Positions 24,656 to 33,359 of a DNA stretch of 46,353 nucleotides are shown piece after piece. Within the stretch, counting starts at the first letter, position 1. Every line of letters begins with the position of its first letter. Position numbers and translations under genes: made by a program. The DNA lies in assembly GCA_019694755.1 (NCBI GenBank), contig JAIBBI010000026.1, positions 1 through 46,353 on the forward strand, in the 5' to 3' direction. Below the pieces are notes generated by a model. The model did not search any database and was not told the origin of the DNA. It saw only the letters and a list, made by a program, of their open reading frames with translations. This stretch comes from Gemmataceae bacterium (lineage in GTDB: Bacteria > Planctomycetota > Planctomycetia > Gemmatales > Gemmataceae).

Positions 24656-24922
24656 TTACGGCTTGGCCGAAAGCTTCTTTGCGAGTTGACTCTTCTTGCG
24701 GGCGGCAGCGTTGGGGTGGATCGTCCGCTTGCTGGCAGCCTGATCAAGCTTGCCGACAGCCGCACGGAACGCTGTCTTCGCTTCGTCTGAGCCGGGCTTG
24801 GCCTTGGCCGCGTCTTCAAAGTTCTTGATGAGCTTCTTCAAGGCCCGGAGGCGGGCCTTGTTCCGCAGGCGACGCTTTTCGTCCTGACGAATGCTCTTCT
24901 CGGCCGACTTCGTATGAGGCAT
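24656..24922 (-). CDS. rpsT: 30S ribosomal protein S20
   Basis: This 88-residue basic helical protein of the small ribosomal subunit has the S20 pattern: MPHTKSAEKSIRQDEKRRLRNKARLRALKK at the start, an Ala-rich middle (AFRAAVGKLDQAASKRTIHPNAAARKKSQL) and a Lys-rich end. Length matches the family. It follows tsf by 21 bp and is closed by a strong terminator, so rpsB-tsf-rpsT is probably one transcript. Confidence 0.96.
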   Translation of the reverse strand: MPHTKSAEKSIRQDEKRRLRNKARLRALKKLIKNFEDAAKAKPGSDEAKTAFRAAVGKLDQAASKRTIHPNAAARKKSQLAKKLSAKP

Positions 24923-24943
24923 CTTCTGGAGTCCTTAAAAGTC

Positions 24944-25801
24944 TCAGTTGGCTTCGCCGACCTTGAGGCGGACGAACTTCACGGCCTCGAGCTTCGCCTC
25001 GGCGAGCAACTGGCCGACCGTCTTTTTCCCGTACTTGGCCTGGTTGGCGATCGGCTGATCGAGCAGCACGTTTTCAGCGAGCCAGGTGTTGAACTTGCCT
25101 TCTGCAATCTTTTCGATGACGTTGGCGGGCTTGCCGGCCGCACCCTGCTCGGCCTGCTGCTTCGCGAACGCCTTTTCGCGGTCGCGAATGTCCGCGGGCA
25201 GTTCGTCGGCTTTCAGGTAGCCGGGCCGGAGCGCGACGACGTGGGCGCAGATGTCCTTGAGCATCTCGGGGTCGGGCGTGCCTTCGCCCTTGACCTCGAT
25301 GATGACGCCGACCGTACCGTCGTGATGAACGTAGCTGCCGCTCGCGCCGCCGACGCGGGCGAATCGGGCCACCCGCATGTTTTCGCGGATCAGTCCGACG
25401 ATGTCCTCCAGCTTCTGCTGGTTGGTTTTCGTCGGGTCGTCGATGTTCGTCTCGGCGAGAAAGGCGTCGACGTTGGCCGGGTTCTTGATCGCGATGTGCT
25501 TGGCGAAATCGTTGCCCAGCGCGACAAAGCGGTCGTTCTTCACGACGGACGGCGATTCGCAGCGGATCTCGACGATCGCGCCCACCTTGCCGGGAATGTC
25601 GGTGTAGGCCGCGATCCGGCCTTCGGCGGTGTCGCGGGCCCCCTTGTCGCTGGAGAGGAACTTGCCACCCTCTTCGCGGAGGATCAGGATGGCCTTGTCC
25701 ATGTCGCCGCCGGCCTTTTCGAGGGCGGCTTTGCACTTCATCATCGGCATATCGGTCCGGTCGCGGAGGTCGCGGACGGCCGTGGCGGAAATCGCACTCA
25801 T
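24944..25801 (-). CDS. tsf: Elongation factor Ts
   Basis: This 285-residue nucleotide-exchange factor recycles EF-Tu-GDP. The start is taken at ATG 25801 (MSAISATAVRDLRDRTD) with AGGTGAG upstream; the 12 extra codons to 25837 are not family-like. The UBA-like N-terminus carries the hallmark DMPMMKCKAALEKAGGDMDKA, followed by LREEGG. The dimerisation domains contain GAIVEIRCESPSVVKNDRF and GVIIEVKGEG. It follows rpsB by about 75 bp, the usual pair. Confidence 0.96.
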   Translation of the reverse strand: MSAISATAVRDLRDRTDMPMMKCKAALEKAGGDMDKAILILREEGGKFLSSDKGARDTAEGRIAAYTDIPGKVGAIVEIRCESPSVVKNDRFVALGNDFAKHIAIKNPANVDAFLAETNIDDPTKTNQQKLEDIVGLIRENMRVARFARVGGASGSYVHHDGTVGVIIEVKGEGTPDPEMLKDICAHVVALRPGYLKADELPADIRDREKAFAKQQAEQGAAGKPANVIEKIAEGKFNTWLAENVLLDQPIANQAKYGKKTVGQLLAEAKLEAVKFVRLKVGEAN

Positions 25802-25876
25802 CGTCTCACCTGGAATATCGAAATCGGTCCCCGACACCAGAAGGGGGACACTGCGGGCGCGGGCAATGTTCGTGGA

Positions 25877-26722
25877 TTACTGCTGGGGCGGCGTGACGCC
25901 GGGCACACGCGGGCGGTGCTGCTGCGCCGCCTGCTCGGGCGACAGGGCCGCCTTGCCTTCCAGTACCGCGTCGGCCAGCCGGTTGATGACCAACTCGATA
26001 GACCGGAGGCTGTCGTCGTTGCCGGGAATCGGCAGGTCGACCATGTCCGGGCTGCTATCAGTGTCGATGAGGGCCAAGGTTGCCAAGCCCATCCGCTTGG
26101 CTTCCTTCAGGCCGATCTCTTCGCGACGCGGGTCGACGAAAATCACCGCGTCGGGCAGGCGGTTCATGTCGCGGATGCCGAGCAGGTTGCGGCGAATCTT
26201 CGTCAGTTCGCGGCTCAGCGTGCTGACCATCTTCTTCGAGTAGCCGCGGATAGGGGCCGTCTCGGGAGCCTTGGTCAGATCGAGCTTGCCGGCCTCGTTG
26301 AGCATCGAGCGGATATACGGCGTCATGTCAACGCGGGCGGGGTTCTCGCCGGCGGGCAGCCAGAGTGACTCGAGTTCGGCGAGGCGCTTAAGGCGGTTGC
26401 GGATCGTGCGGAAATTCGTCAGGCATCCGCCCAACCAGCGCTCGGAAACGTAAGGCATACCGCACCGGCCGGCTTCCCGCTCGACGATCTCGCGGGCCTG
26501 CCGCTTGGTGCCGACGAAAAGAACCAGTCCGCCTCGGGACACCGTCTGGGCGACGAACTTATGAGCCCGGAGCAGCCCGCGGACAGTTTCACGCAAGTCG
26601 ATGATATGAATGAGGTTGCGCTTGCCGTAGATATACGGCCGCATCTTCGGATTCCAGCGGCTGGCGCGGTGCCCGTAATGCACACCGGCTTCGATCAAAT
26701 CCTTTACCTGAACGATCGCCAC
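25877..26722 (-). CDS. rpsB: 30S ribosomal protein S2
   Basis: This 281-residue protein starts at a GTG (26722) reading [18 protein letters not shown], with GGAGGTG immediately upstream; no ATG is suitable, and the TTG further up at 26749 contains the SD itself. Typical S2 features are [56 protein letters not shown] and [19 protein letters not shown]. The C-terminal ~30 residues ([17 protein letters not shown]) are a low-complexity extension. It begins the rpsB-tsf-rpsT unit. Confidence 0.96.
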   Translation of the reverse strand: MAIVQVKDLIEAGVHYGHRASRWNPKMRPYIYGKRNLIHIIDLRETVRGLLRAHKFVAQTVSRGGLVLFVGTKRQAREIVEREAGRCGMPYVSERWLGGCLTNFRTIRNRLKRLAELESLWLPAGENPARVDMTPYIRSMLNEAGKLDLTKAPETAPIRGYSKKMVSTLSRELTKIRRNLLGIRDMNRLPDAVIFVDPRREEIGLKEAKRMGLATLALIDTDSSPDMVDLPIPGNDDSLRSIELVINRLADAVLEGKAALSPEQAAQQHRPRVPGVTPPQQ

Positions 26723-26770
26723 GCACCACCTCCGAAAAATCAACCTCAACCCGGCAATCGGGGAACAGCT

Positions 26771-26799
26771 AGCTTAGGGAACAAAGCCCCGCGCATCAA
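26771..26799 (-). promoter_or_regulatory. Possible rpsB promoter
   Basis: On the minus strand TTGATG (26799-26794) is followed after exactly 17 bases by TAAGCT (26776-26771), about 50 bp before the rpsB GTG. The -35 match is fair and the -10 match weak, so this rests mainly on spacing and position. Confidence 0.25.
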
Positions 26800-26913
26800 T
26801 GAGTTATAGGAAAATTGGCCGGTCCTGTCCTGCTCACGGAATTGCTGATGCCAGCCGCCCCGAGTCTGGTTATCGTCTCCCGGAGCCTGAAGTCCCTGCC
26901 ACCGCGAGCGATC

Positions 26914-27648
26914 ATGCAGATTACCCCGGTCATCGACATCAAAAAGGGCGAGGTCGTCCGCGCGGTCGGTGGCGACCGGGCGGCATACGCCCCCATCGAG
27001 AGCGAATTGTGCCCCACTGGGGAGCCGTTACCCTTCGCCTTCGCGCTCCGCGAGCGATTTAACTGTACGGAACTTTACCTCGCGGACCTCGATGCCATTG
27101 CCGGCGATCCGATGGACGGGGAACTGATTGCCGGGCTCGTCGAAATGGGATTTGTGCCGTGGGTTGATGCCGGGGTGCGCGACGCCCAGGACGCCCTTCG
27201 AGTCCGCAGCTACGGCTGCGCGGTCGTGGTGGGCACCGAAACGCTAGCCGGGCCGGATGCCTGGGAGCGGATCCTGCGGTGCGTTGATGGCCGAAAGCTC
27301 GCGCTGTCGCTGGACCTCCGGGATGGGCGCGTCGTCGCTCCCGGGTTTGATGAGACCGATCCCGTCTTATTAGCTACGCATCTACTCCAAATGGCGGGTG
27401 AAGTGACGACCGATGCTCCGTCCCGCGTGTTTGTGATCGACATTGACCGCGTCGGCGCAGGGAGGGGAGTCGGCACCGAATCGCTTCTGCAACAAATTTC
27501 CCGCCAGTTTCCGGAGTGCGCCGTCCATGCCGGCGGCGGAGTCCGCGGCCCCGCTGACGTGGCAAGGCTCGAGCGCTTCGGGCTGGCAGGCGTGCTCGTC
27601 AGCACGGCGTTGCACGAGGGGACGCTTCAGCCGGCGGTCCACGTGTAA
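26914..27648 (+). CDS. HisA/HisF-related TIM-barrel protein
   Basis: This 244-residue protein is taken from ATG 26914 (MQITPVIDIKKGEVVRAVGGDR); the frame is open upstream to 26815 but that stretch is not family-like. It resembles HisA: VIDIKKGEVVR at the start, ELYLADLDAIAGDP in the position of HisA DLDGA, WVDAGVRDAQDA, VVVGTETL, then FVIDIDRVGAGRG and HAGGGVRGPADVARL. It does not look like the true histidine enzyme but like the HisA-related group that accompanies tetrahydromethanopterin genes in methanogens, methylotrophs and planctomycetes. It converges on that cluster, its end overlapping the PTPS-like gene by 22 bp. The exact reaction is not known to me. Confidence 0.8.
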   Translation: MQITPVIDIKKGEVVRAVGGDRAAYAPIESELCPTGEPLPFAFALRERFNCTELYLADLDAIAGDPMDGELIAGLVEMGFVPWVDAGVRDAQDALRVRSYGCAVVVGTETLAGPDAWERILRCVDGRKLALSLDLRDGRVVAPGFDETDPVLLATHLLQMAGEVTTDAPSRVFVIDIDRVGAGRGVGTESLLQQISRQFPECAVHAGGGVRGPADVARLERFGLAGVLVSTALHEGTLQPAVHV

Positions 27649-28118
27649 GTCGCCGCCTGACCGAAGCTCTCCTCCACTTCAACGCTCAGCGAACCCGGCA
27701 CGAAGCTGTGTTTCCTGCGGAGCGTCTCCAGCAGCATGTCCACAATGTGTCGTGCCAGCAACTCCGCGGTTGTGTTCGCGATCGGCAGGATCACACAATC
27801 CTCGCGCGGAAACGACCAGGTGCGATTCTCGAACCGCAAGGTCACCTGCTCGCCTTCCACCGTGTGACGGATGCGCGTGCTCGTGCCCGGCACGAGCATG
27901 CGGTGATCGAGCCGGTCCGTAATCTCCTTCAGGTAGTTCTTGAGTGCGATGAAATCGAATACGTATTGGTTCGGATCGAGCCCGGCCGTCAGTTCGCAGG
28001 CGACCCGGTAGTTGTGGCCGTGCAGCCGTTCGCAGGTGTTGCCGTCGTATGTGATGAAATGCCCGGAGCAGAAGACGAGGTAGTCTTTGGTCACGCGGAC
28101 GGAGTAGCGTTGTGTCAT
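27627..28118 (-). CDS. 6-pyruvoyl-tetrahydropterin synthase/QueD-family protein
   Basis: This 163-residue protein of the PTPS fold has zinc ligands visible as His20 (CSGHFITYDG) and the pair in LHGHNYRVAC. YVFDFIALKN and LDHRMLVPG follow, and the family Glu (SVEVEESFGQAATY) is near the C-terminus. The spacing is that of PTPS/QueD. It is the last gene of a four-gene set with mch, a RimK-like ligase and a CitG-like protein, overlapping the latter by 4 bp (ATGA), so a role in making the pterin part of tetrahydromethanopterin is more likely than queuosine. The enzyme's exact substrate is not shown by the sequence. Confidence 0.85.
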   Translation of the reverse strand: MTQRYSVRVTKDYLVFCSGHFITYDGNTCERLHGHNYRVACELTAGLDPNQYVFDFIALKNYLKEITDRLDHRMLVPGTSTRIRHTVEGEQVTLRFENRTWSFPREDCVILPIANTTAELLARHIVDMLLETLRRKHSFVPGSLSVEVEESFGQAATYTWTAG

Positions 28119-28900
28119 GGCAGGTACGGCGGCCAGGGAGGAGTGAGCGGCATCGAAATGATACCCTCCTTCAAAGCGCGGAACAATGACGCGGCCACCA
28201 GATCCGCGACGGCCCCGGGGTTACGGCGCGGGAATTCCGCCGCGAACCACCCGCCTGGGTCTTCACCACGTTTGACGATCAATTGAAGTTCGGCCGCCTC
28301 GGCCAAGCCCCGCTTCCGGGCGATGAGGGAATCGGGGTGTCGCCGCAGAAAGAACTGCTGCAACTCCACGACTGCGGCCTCGGGCGCTTGCCCACGCGAC
28401 GCCCGCAACCGTTCCGCACCTGCGATGACGTCCTCGAACCCTGTGGCGTACTGGCGGGCGATGAGGTCGCGGTCGGACGCCAGCCGCATCGCCTCCAACA
28501 GCGTCACTTCCGGTTCGTCCGCGACGTCCTGCCGTGGCACGCGGCCGAGCCCTCCCGGATTCGCGAGTCGGATCGCGGAATAGACATCCCGGCAATCAGC
28601 CACCGTCAGGTTGGCCATCGCCGATTCAATGTCCGGGCCCGCAGCCATCGGCGCGAACAGCAGGACAATGCCGAGGTTGGTGTTCGTGGACACGACCCGG
28701 CGTGTCGCTTCGATGCAGGCCAACACGGTCTGGCCGACGCTCCGCGTTTCGGCCCGATCGATTTCGGGGGCGATGGCGGCCGCGCTCAGCAACAAGTCAA
28801 CGAGCGTCAGATCCGGAAAGTCTTGTAAGCGATGGACGTTGCCCGGTTTGCGTGCGACCGCTTCCAGGATGCACGCGATCTGGGCGTGGAGGCCAATCAC
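28115..28900 (-). CDS. Triphosphoribosyl-dephospho-CoA synthase (CitG/MdcB)-family protein
   Basis: This 261-residue protein starts at GTG 28900, which overlaps the ligase stop as GTGA. CitG-family motifs visible are RKPGNVHRLQDF, VSTNTNLGIVLLFAP, NPGGLGRVP and GEDPGGWFAAEF. No citrate or malonate lyase genes are near. Homologues of this protein recur in H4MPT gene clusters of methylotrophs and planctomycetes, so a transfer step in cofactor assembly is inferred instead of the classic prosthetic-group synthesis. Confidence 0.85.
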   Translation of the reverse strand: MIGLHAQIACILEAVARKPGNVHRLQDFPDLTLVDLLLSAAAIAPEIDRAETRSVGQTVLACIEATRRVVSTNTNLGIVLLFAPMAAGPDIESAMANLTVADCRDVYSAIRLANPGGLGRVPRQDVADEPEVTLLEAMRLASDRDLIARQYATGFEDVIAGAERLRASRGQAPEAAVVELQQFFLRRHPDSLIARKRGLAEAAELQLIVKRGEDPGGWFAAEFPRRNPGAVADLVAASLFRALKEGIISMPLTPPWPPYLP

Positions 28901-29733
28901 GATCGAGCCTCCCGAATGAAGTCGAGAATTGCCCCGGCGATGTCGATGCCCGTGACTCGGCTCAGGGCCCGCCAGCCCGGGACGGCATTGACTTCCAGCA
29001 CCCGTAATCCCGATTGGCCGCGAATCAGGTCGACGCCGGCAATGGGACAGCCGACGGCCTTTGCCGCCGAAATGGCGAGTCGCTCTTCGTCGGGGTCCAA
29101 TCGCACAGGCTCGGCCCGGCCGCCTTGCGCGACGTTCGTCCGCCAGTCTTCCCCGGCGAACCGGCGCATCGCGGCTAGGGTTTTTCCGCCGATTACGAAC
29201 GCTCGCAGGTCAAACCCCTCGTGTCGGACGAACTCCTGAAGGTACAACACGCCACCGGTCTGCGCCACCGCGTGGCAGACACGCCAGGCCGTCTCGGGGT
29301 CCGCGACGCGGACGATCCCGCGCCCTTCGGAGCCGAACAGCGGCTTGATGACGACGTCTCCACCGAGCGAGGCGAATGCCGACAGCGCGTCCTCGGCCGA
29401 CTGCCCGCACCATGTCCGGGGCGTGGGCAGATTCGCCTCGGCCAGCCGCACCGTTGTCAGGTATTTGTCGATACAGCATTCGAGGGCGCGGGGCGGGTTC
29501 CAGATTCTCGTGCCACGGGCCTCGGCGGCGTGCAGCAGGTCCATGCGGAGGATCACCTGCTCCAGCGAGCCGGCCGGCATGGTACGAACGACGATGTTCT
29601 CAATTTCACGGATCGAGTCGGAGTGCAGGGTCCGGAAGTCGCTGACTGCGATAGCTTGGCCGGACTGCCGGCCCGCGCGGAGTAGATCCAGAACGTGCCA
29701 ACCTCCGCCGGCCGACAGGATCATGGCGTTCAC
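28897..29733 (-). CDS. RimK/MptN-like ATP-grasp ligase
   Basis: This ATP-grasp protein of about 278 residues has a central nucleotide-binding region VVIKPLFGSEGRGIVRV, a lid, YLQEFVRHEGFDLRAFVIGG and metal ligands in GVDLIRG and VLEVNAVPGW. This is the RimK-like alpha-L-glutamate ligase pattern, as in enzymes that add glutamate to tetrahydrosarcinapterin or F420. I take the GTG at 29733, which overlaps the mch stop as GTGA in the same way as the next junction; ATGs at 29724 and 29751 are alternatives. In this operon it probably adds an amino acid to the H4MPT side chain or builds it. Confidence 0.85.
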   Translation of the reverse strand: MNAMILSAGGGWHVLDLLRAGRQSGQAIAVSDFRTLHSDSIREIENIVVRTMPAGSLEQVILRMDLLHAAEARGTRIWNPPRALECCIDKYLTTVRLAEANLPTPRTWCGQSAEDALSAFASLGGDVVIKPLFGSEGRGIVRVADPETAWRVCHAVAQTGGVLYLQEFVRHEGFDLRAFVIGGKTLAAMRRFAGEDWRTNVAQGGRAEPVRLDPDEERLAISAAKAVGCPIAGVDLIRGQSGLRVLEVNAVPGWRALSRVTGIDIAGAILDFIREARS

Positions 29734-30665
29734 GGGAGTTGTCCCGTGCATCGGCGAATCAGGGAATCGTCAGTCCGGCCGAAGGTGTGGCTCCGGCCCG
29801 ATTCGAGATTGTGCAGTGTGACGATGGCCGGGGCGAACAGTGCCGGGTCCATCGCATAAAAGTCGAAGTTCGCTGCCTTGAGCAGCTCGAGGAACGGGGT
29901 GCCGAACGCGGGCGAAGCGCTGGCAGGGATCAACGGGCCGATGGCTGCCAGGCGGTCTTCCGAGTCATGGACCCAAAGCTGGACCCGACTGCCGTAGAGG
30001 ATCGCGTCGTTGGTTCTGCCCAAAGCGACAAGGTCATCGCTTCCCGGGTTGGGCAACGGAGCGGAACCGAAACCCGCGCGGACCCGGGTGAGGTCGTATT
30101 TCAGGGTGTGGAGTTTGTGCATCGCCACTTCGACGCTACGGGCGACCACCTGCACGCAACCGGCCAGGCTGGCCGTCGGCGCGATCCAGAGAGTGATGGC
30201 CGAGGTGGGGATTTGAAGGCGGGCCGCGAGGTATTCGATGATCTCGGGAGTGGGGAATTTCGCCCCTTCGAGCACACCGACGACTCGCTCGGCCGACTCG
30301 CGGTGGCCGACCTCATCGAAGATTTCCTCTTTGCCGTAGTGGGCGCGGAGGGGGCCGCTGCACATCCCGAACCAGCTCCCGAGCTTGACCTGCCAGCCGG
30401 CGTATTGCGATGCCAGGCAGGCCGCGACCGGATGATCGGTACGTGCTGACACGGCCGGGCCGTCGATCACCGCGACCTCGCCGAGGTCGGCCAGGCCGAG
30501 GCGGGCGGCGGCCAGCCCGGCCGCGAGGCCGCCCGGCGCGTTGATCCCGGCGTCGATGACCTGCGCGCCGGCGACGGAATGCTCCGCGACGCCCAGCCCG
30601 GCAAAGTCCGCGAGCAGCGCATCGCTGAGCCGTCCGGCACGGTCGTTCAGAAAAAACCGGGGCAT
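29730..30665 (-). CDS. mch: Methenyltetrahydromethanopterin cyclohydrolase
   Basis: This 311-residue cytoplasmic enzyme interconverts methenyl- and formyl-H4MPT in formaldehyde oxidation or formate assimilation. Motifs: GINAPGGLAAGLAAAR, LGSWFGMCSGPLRAHYGKE, PTASLAGCVQVVARSVEVAMHKLH, GRTNDAILYG and ANFDFYAMDPALFAPA. Length is that of the family. It is the first gene of the overlapping mch-ligase-CitG-PTPS unit. Other pathway genes (fae, mtdB, fhc, mptG) are not in the window. The gene is divergent from the DUF1571 gene. Confidence 0.95.
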   Translation of the reverse strand: MPRFFLNDRAGRLSDALLADFAGLGVAEHSVAGAQVIDAGINAPGGLAAGLAAARLGLADLGEVAVIDGPAVSARTDHPVAACLASQYAGWQVKLGSWFGMCSGPLRAHYGKEEIFDEVGHRESAERVVGVLEGAKFPTPEIIEYLAARLQIPTSAITLWIAPTASLAGCVQVVARSVEVAMHKLHTLKYDLTRVRAGFGSAPLPNPGSDDLVALGRTNDAILYGSRVQLWVHDSEDRLAAIGPLIPASASPAFGTPFLELLKAANFDFYAMDPALFAPAIVTLHNLESGRSHTFGRTDDSLIRRCTGQLP

Positions 30666-30739
30666 GGGTGGGAATTTCTCAAGGAACCGGGGATAGGCTC
30701 ATGAATGTCCGATCGCCCGCCGTCCGATAGTACAGCGTA

Positions 30740-31588
30740 ATGACCCCGCCGGAGGTCGCCAAGCGAATGCTTCGTCTGACCGCGTGTCTGATCTTCTGCT
30801 TTGTCGTGGGGACGGACCGCCCGTCCGTCGTGCCGACTCGCCGGCCCGCACCGGTCGCGGTCGTCGTCGATCTCTCGACGGCTCTGCCTACCAACGAGCA
30901 ATTCCTGGAGTTGGCGAAGACCGACCCCTTGCTCTGCCTGAAGGCCGTAATCGCAAAATCGCAGCGAGAGATCCGCGGTTACACGACGGAACTTGTCAAG
31001 CGCGAGCGGATCAATGGCAAGCTGAACCCGGAAGAGACGTTCGAAGCGACGTTTCGCGCGTCGCCGCACTCGGTATTGCTGCGATGGAAAACCGACCCCT
31101 CGGGTCAGGCCGACCGCGTTCTGTACATCGAGGGGGCCAATGGCGATCAGATGCTCGTCCGGCCGAAATCGGCGATCGCACGGGCCGTGGCCGGCGCGGT
31201 GGTGACGGTCGACCCCGAGGGGAAGGAAGCGCGGGGCGGCGGGCGGGTCAGCGTCCGCGACTTCGGATTGCAAAAGGCGACCGAGCGGCTCCTGGCCGCC
31301 TGGTCGGCCGCCCACGACGCGGGGGTTCTGCACGTCCATTTCCTCGGCGTGAAACCTATCCCGGAATTGGACGGCCGGCCGTGCATCCTCCTCGAGCGCA
31401 TCATGCACACGCCTGACGAGGAGAACCTGCACAAAGTGCTCGTCGGCCTCGATCCCGAGAACTGGCAGCAGGTCATGTCGGTGATGACTGACACGAAAGG
31501 CAACCTGATTGCCAGCTATTACTTCCGGAACGTCGTGCTCAACCCGGAGATTCCGGCGACCGTGTTTGACAAGGCGTCGTTGAAGTAG
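30740..31588 (+). CDS. DUF1571 exported protein
   Basis: This 282-residue protein has an N-terminal signal (RMLRLTACLIFCFVVG, start at ATG 30740 or ATG 30767). A Pro/Val linker follows, then the DUF1571-like body: CLKAVIAKSQREIRGYTTELVKRERINGKL, then ETFEATFRASPHSVLLRWK and RVLYIEGANGDQMLVRP. The pattern also recalls LolA/LolB-type lipoprotein carriers (tyrosine-rich beta barrel that holds acyl chains), which is only a structural guess. It directly precedes the MCE lipid-transport operon on the same strand, 98 bp away, so envelope lipid traffic is a reasonable context. Confidence 0.8.
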   Translation: MTPPEVAKRMLRLTACLIFCFVVGTDRPSVVPTRRPAPVAVVVDLSTALPTNEQFLELAKTDPLLCLKAVIAKSQREIRGYTTELVKRERINGKLNPEETFEATFRASPHSVLLRWKTDPSGQADRVLYIEGANGDQMLVRPKSAIARAVAGAVVTVDPEGKEARGGGRVSVRDFGLQKATERLLAAWSAAHDAGVLHVHFLGVKPIPELDGRPCILLERIMHTPDEENLHKVLVGLDPENWQQVMSVMTDTKGNLIASYYFRNVVLNPEIPATVFDKASLK

Positions 31589-31686
31589 CGCTCCCGCCGG
31601 CCGACCGAGTCGCACATCCGGCCCATCCGGCCCTGTAGCGGGCCAGCCTGCGCAGTTCCTGTTGCTGGGCGGCCCTATGATGTCCG

Positions 31687-32532
31687 ATGACAGGAAGTTG
31701 TCCGAGGCATGGCCGCATGGCACAAGGCATTATTCTGGGCCGGGATATCAACCGGGCGATGATCGCCCTGGGTGACTGGTCCGCGTTTGCGGGCCACGCC
31801 CTCCGCGGGCTCGTCGGCGCCCGCACACGCTCGGGCACGCTGATCAGCATCTGCTACTCGATTGGCGTGATGAGTGTGCCGGTGATCGTCATTACCGGGT
31901 TCTTCATCGGGATGGTGCTCGCTGTCCAAGCATATGCCCAGTACCACAACCTCGGCCTCGACACATGGCTCGGCTCGATGATTCACCAGAGCGTGATCCG
32001 CGAGTTGGGGCCCGTGCTGGCGGCCGTGATGCTCGCGGGCCGGGTCGGCAGCGCGATGGCCGCAGAACTCGGCACGATGAAGGTCACGGAACAAATTGAT
32101 GCCCTCGCCTGCCTCGGCGTCGACCCGGTGCATTACCTCGTGGTGCCCCGGTTCCTGGCCTGCGTGCTGCTGATACCGCTCCTGACGGTGCTGGCCAACG
32201 TCGCCGGGGTCATCGGGGCGGCGGTCATCTGCCTGAGCATTTACCACATCGACGCACACCATTACTGGCAGCACGGGCGGGATTTCATTGACCTGTCAGA
32301 CGTCATCCTGAACCTGATCAAGCCGGTGTTTTTCGGGGCGTTTATCGCACTCATCAGTTGCCATCGCGGTTTCCGCTGCCGGGGCGGGAGCGAGGGCGTG
32401 GGCCGGGCCTCCACGGAGGCGTTCGTCTGGTCGTTTCTCGCCATTCTCGTGCTCGACTTTTTCCTCGGGCTGACGATCAACTCCATCAAGAGCCGCTGGC
32501 TCGACCTCGACATGGTCAAGCTGACGTCATGA
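31687..32532 (+). CDS. MlaE-family ABC permease (lipid transport)
   Basis: This 281-residue inner-membrane permease has five or six hydrophobic segments. The MlaE hallmark is clear: FIGMVLAVQAYAQY, then RELGPVLAAVMLAGRVGSAMAAELGTMKVTEQIDAL and GVDPVHYLVVPR. With the ATPase and MCE protein that follow it forms a phospholipid transporter between the two membranes. The start could be ATG 31687 or 31717; neither has a clear SD. Its stop overlaps the ATPase start as ATGA. Confidence 0.93.
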   Translation: MTGSCPRHGRMAQGIILGRDINRAMIALGDWSAFAGHALRGLVGARTRSGTLISICYSIGVMSVPVIVITGFFIGMVLAVQAYAQYHNLGLDTWLGSMIHQSVIRELGPVLAAVMLAGRVGSAMAAELGTMKVTEQIDALACLGVDPVHYLVVPRFLACVLLIPLLTVLANVAGVIGAAVICLSIYHIDAHHYWQHGRDFIDLSDVILNLIKPVFFGAFIALISCHRGFRCRGGSEGVGRASTEAFVWSFLAILVLDFFLGLTINSIKSRWLDLDMVKLTS

Positions 32533-33314
32533 AACAGCCCGCCGCGTTCGAACTGCGCGAAGTCGCCGTGTCGTTCGGCCGGCAGGACGTGCTCCGCGGC
32601 GTGACCACCCGCATCCCTGCCGGCGAGACGATTGCGGTGATTGGTGAGAGCGGCTGTGGGAAGACCGTGTTTCTCAAGCTGCTGGTCGGCCTGCTCGCGC
32701 CGACCAGCGGGACGATCCACTTCGACGGCCTGCGGATCACCGGCAGCAGTGAACGCGAGCTGTTTCAGGCCCGGCTGCGGATCGGGTTTCTGTTTCAGAG
32801 CGGTGCCTTATTCGACTCTCTGAGCGTGTTCGACAACGTGGCGTTCGGCCTGCGGGCCCAGAAGAAGTGGACCGACAAGGAAATTGCCGACAAGGTCCAC
32901 GAACGGCTGACGGAAGTGGGTATGCCGGACGGGGCGGCTGTGAAGATGCCGGCGGAGTTATCGGGCGGGATGAAAAAGCGGGTGGGACTGGCCCGCGCGC
33001 TGGCCCTCGACCCGGAAGTGATGCTGTACGACGAACCCACGACCGGCCTCGACCCGATCATGACCGATGTGATCAATCGGCTGATCGTCGCCGTGCGTCG
33101 CCGCCGGCCGATCACGAGCGTGATCGTCACTCACGAAATGCGGACGGTGCGGGCCGTCGCCGACCGCGTCGTGATGCTCTACCCCCTGCGGCACCTCGGG
33201 CCCGACCAGGCGCAGGTCATTTACGACGGGCCGCCCACCGGCCTCGAGGGGCATGCGGACTCCCGCGTGCGCAACTTCGTGGCCGGGGATTCGGAAACCG
33301 CCATCGTGGAATGA
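32529..33314 (+). CDS. MlaF-family ABC ATPase
   Basis: This 261-residue ATPase powers the MCE transporter. The Walker A motif GESGCGKT is at residues 39-46, followed by a Q-loop (FLFQSGALFDSLSV, the MlaF-type variant), signature LSGGMKKRVGLARAL, Walker B VMLYDEPTTGLDP and switch His in IVTHEM. The start ATG 32529 overlaps the MlaE stop (ATGA); an open frame further upstream lies inside mlaE. The C-terminal end (VRNFVAGDSE) resembles the MlaF tail that contacts neighbouring subunits. Confidence 0.95.
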   Translation: MKQPAAFELREVAVSFGRQDVLRGVTTRIPAGETIAVIGESGCGKTVFLKLLVGLLAPTSGTIHFDGLRITGSSERELFQARLRIGFLFQSGALFDSLSVFDNVAFGLRAQKKWTDKEIADKVHERLTEVGMPDGAAVKMPAELSGGMKKRVGLARALALDPEVMLYDEPTTGLDPIMTDVINRLIVAVRRRRPITSVIVTHEMRTVRAVADRVVMLYPLRHLGPDQAQVIYDGPPTGLEGHADSRVRNFVAGDSETAIVE

Positions 33315-33359
33315 CCCGTCGCCCGGGATCTGCCGGGGCCGGCGGATCGGGGATTTTTC

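Noticed and set aside
24914-26368. 484-codon plus-strand frame over tsf and rpsB
   Set aside because: Antisense to two unmistakable translation genes and lacks any domain.
27008-27024. CCCCACTGGGG as a third copy of the 150-bp intergenic repeat
   Set aside because: Only the 11-base palindrome matches; it encodes part of the HisA-like protein and none of the flanking repeat is present.
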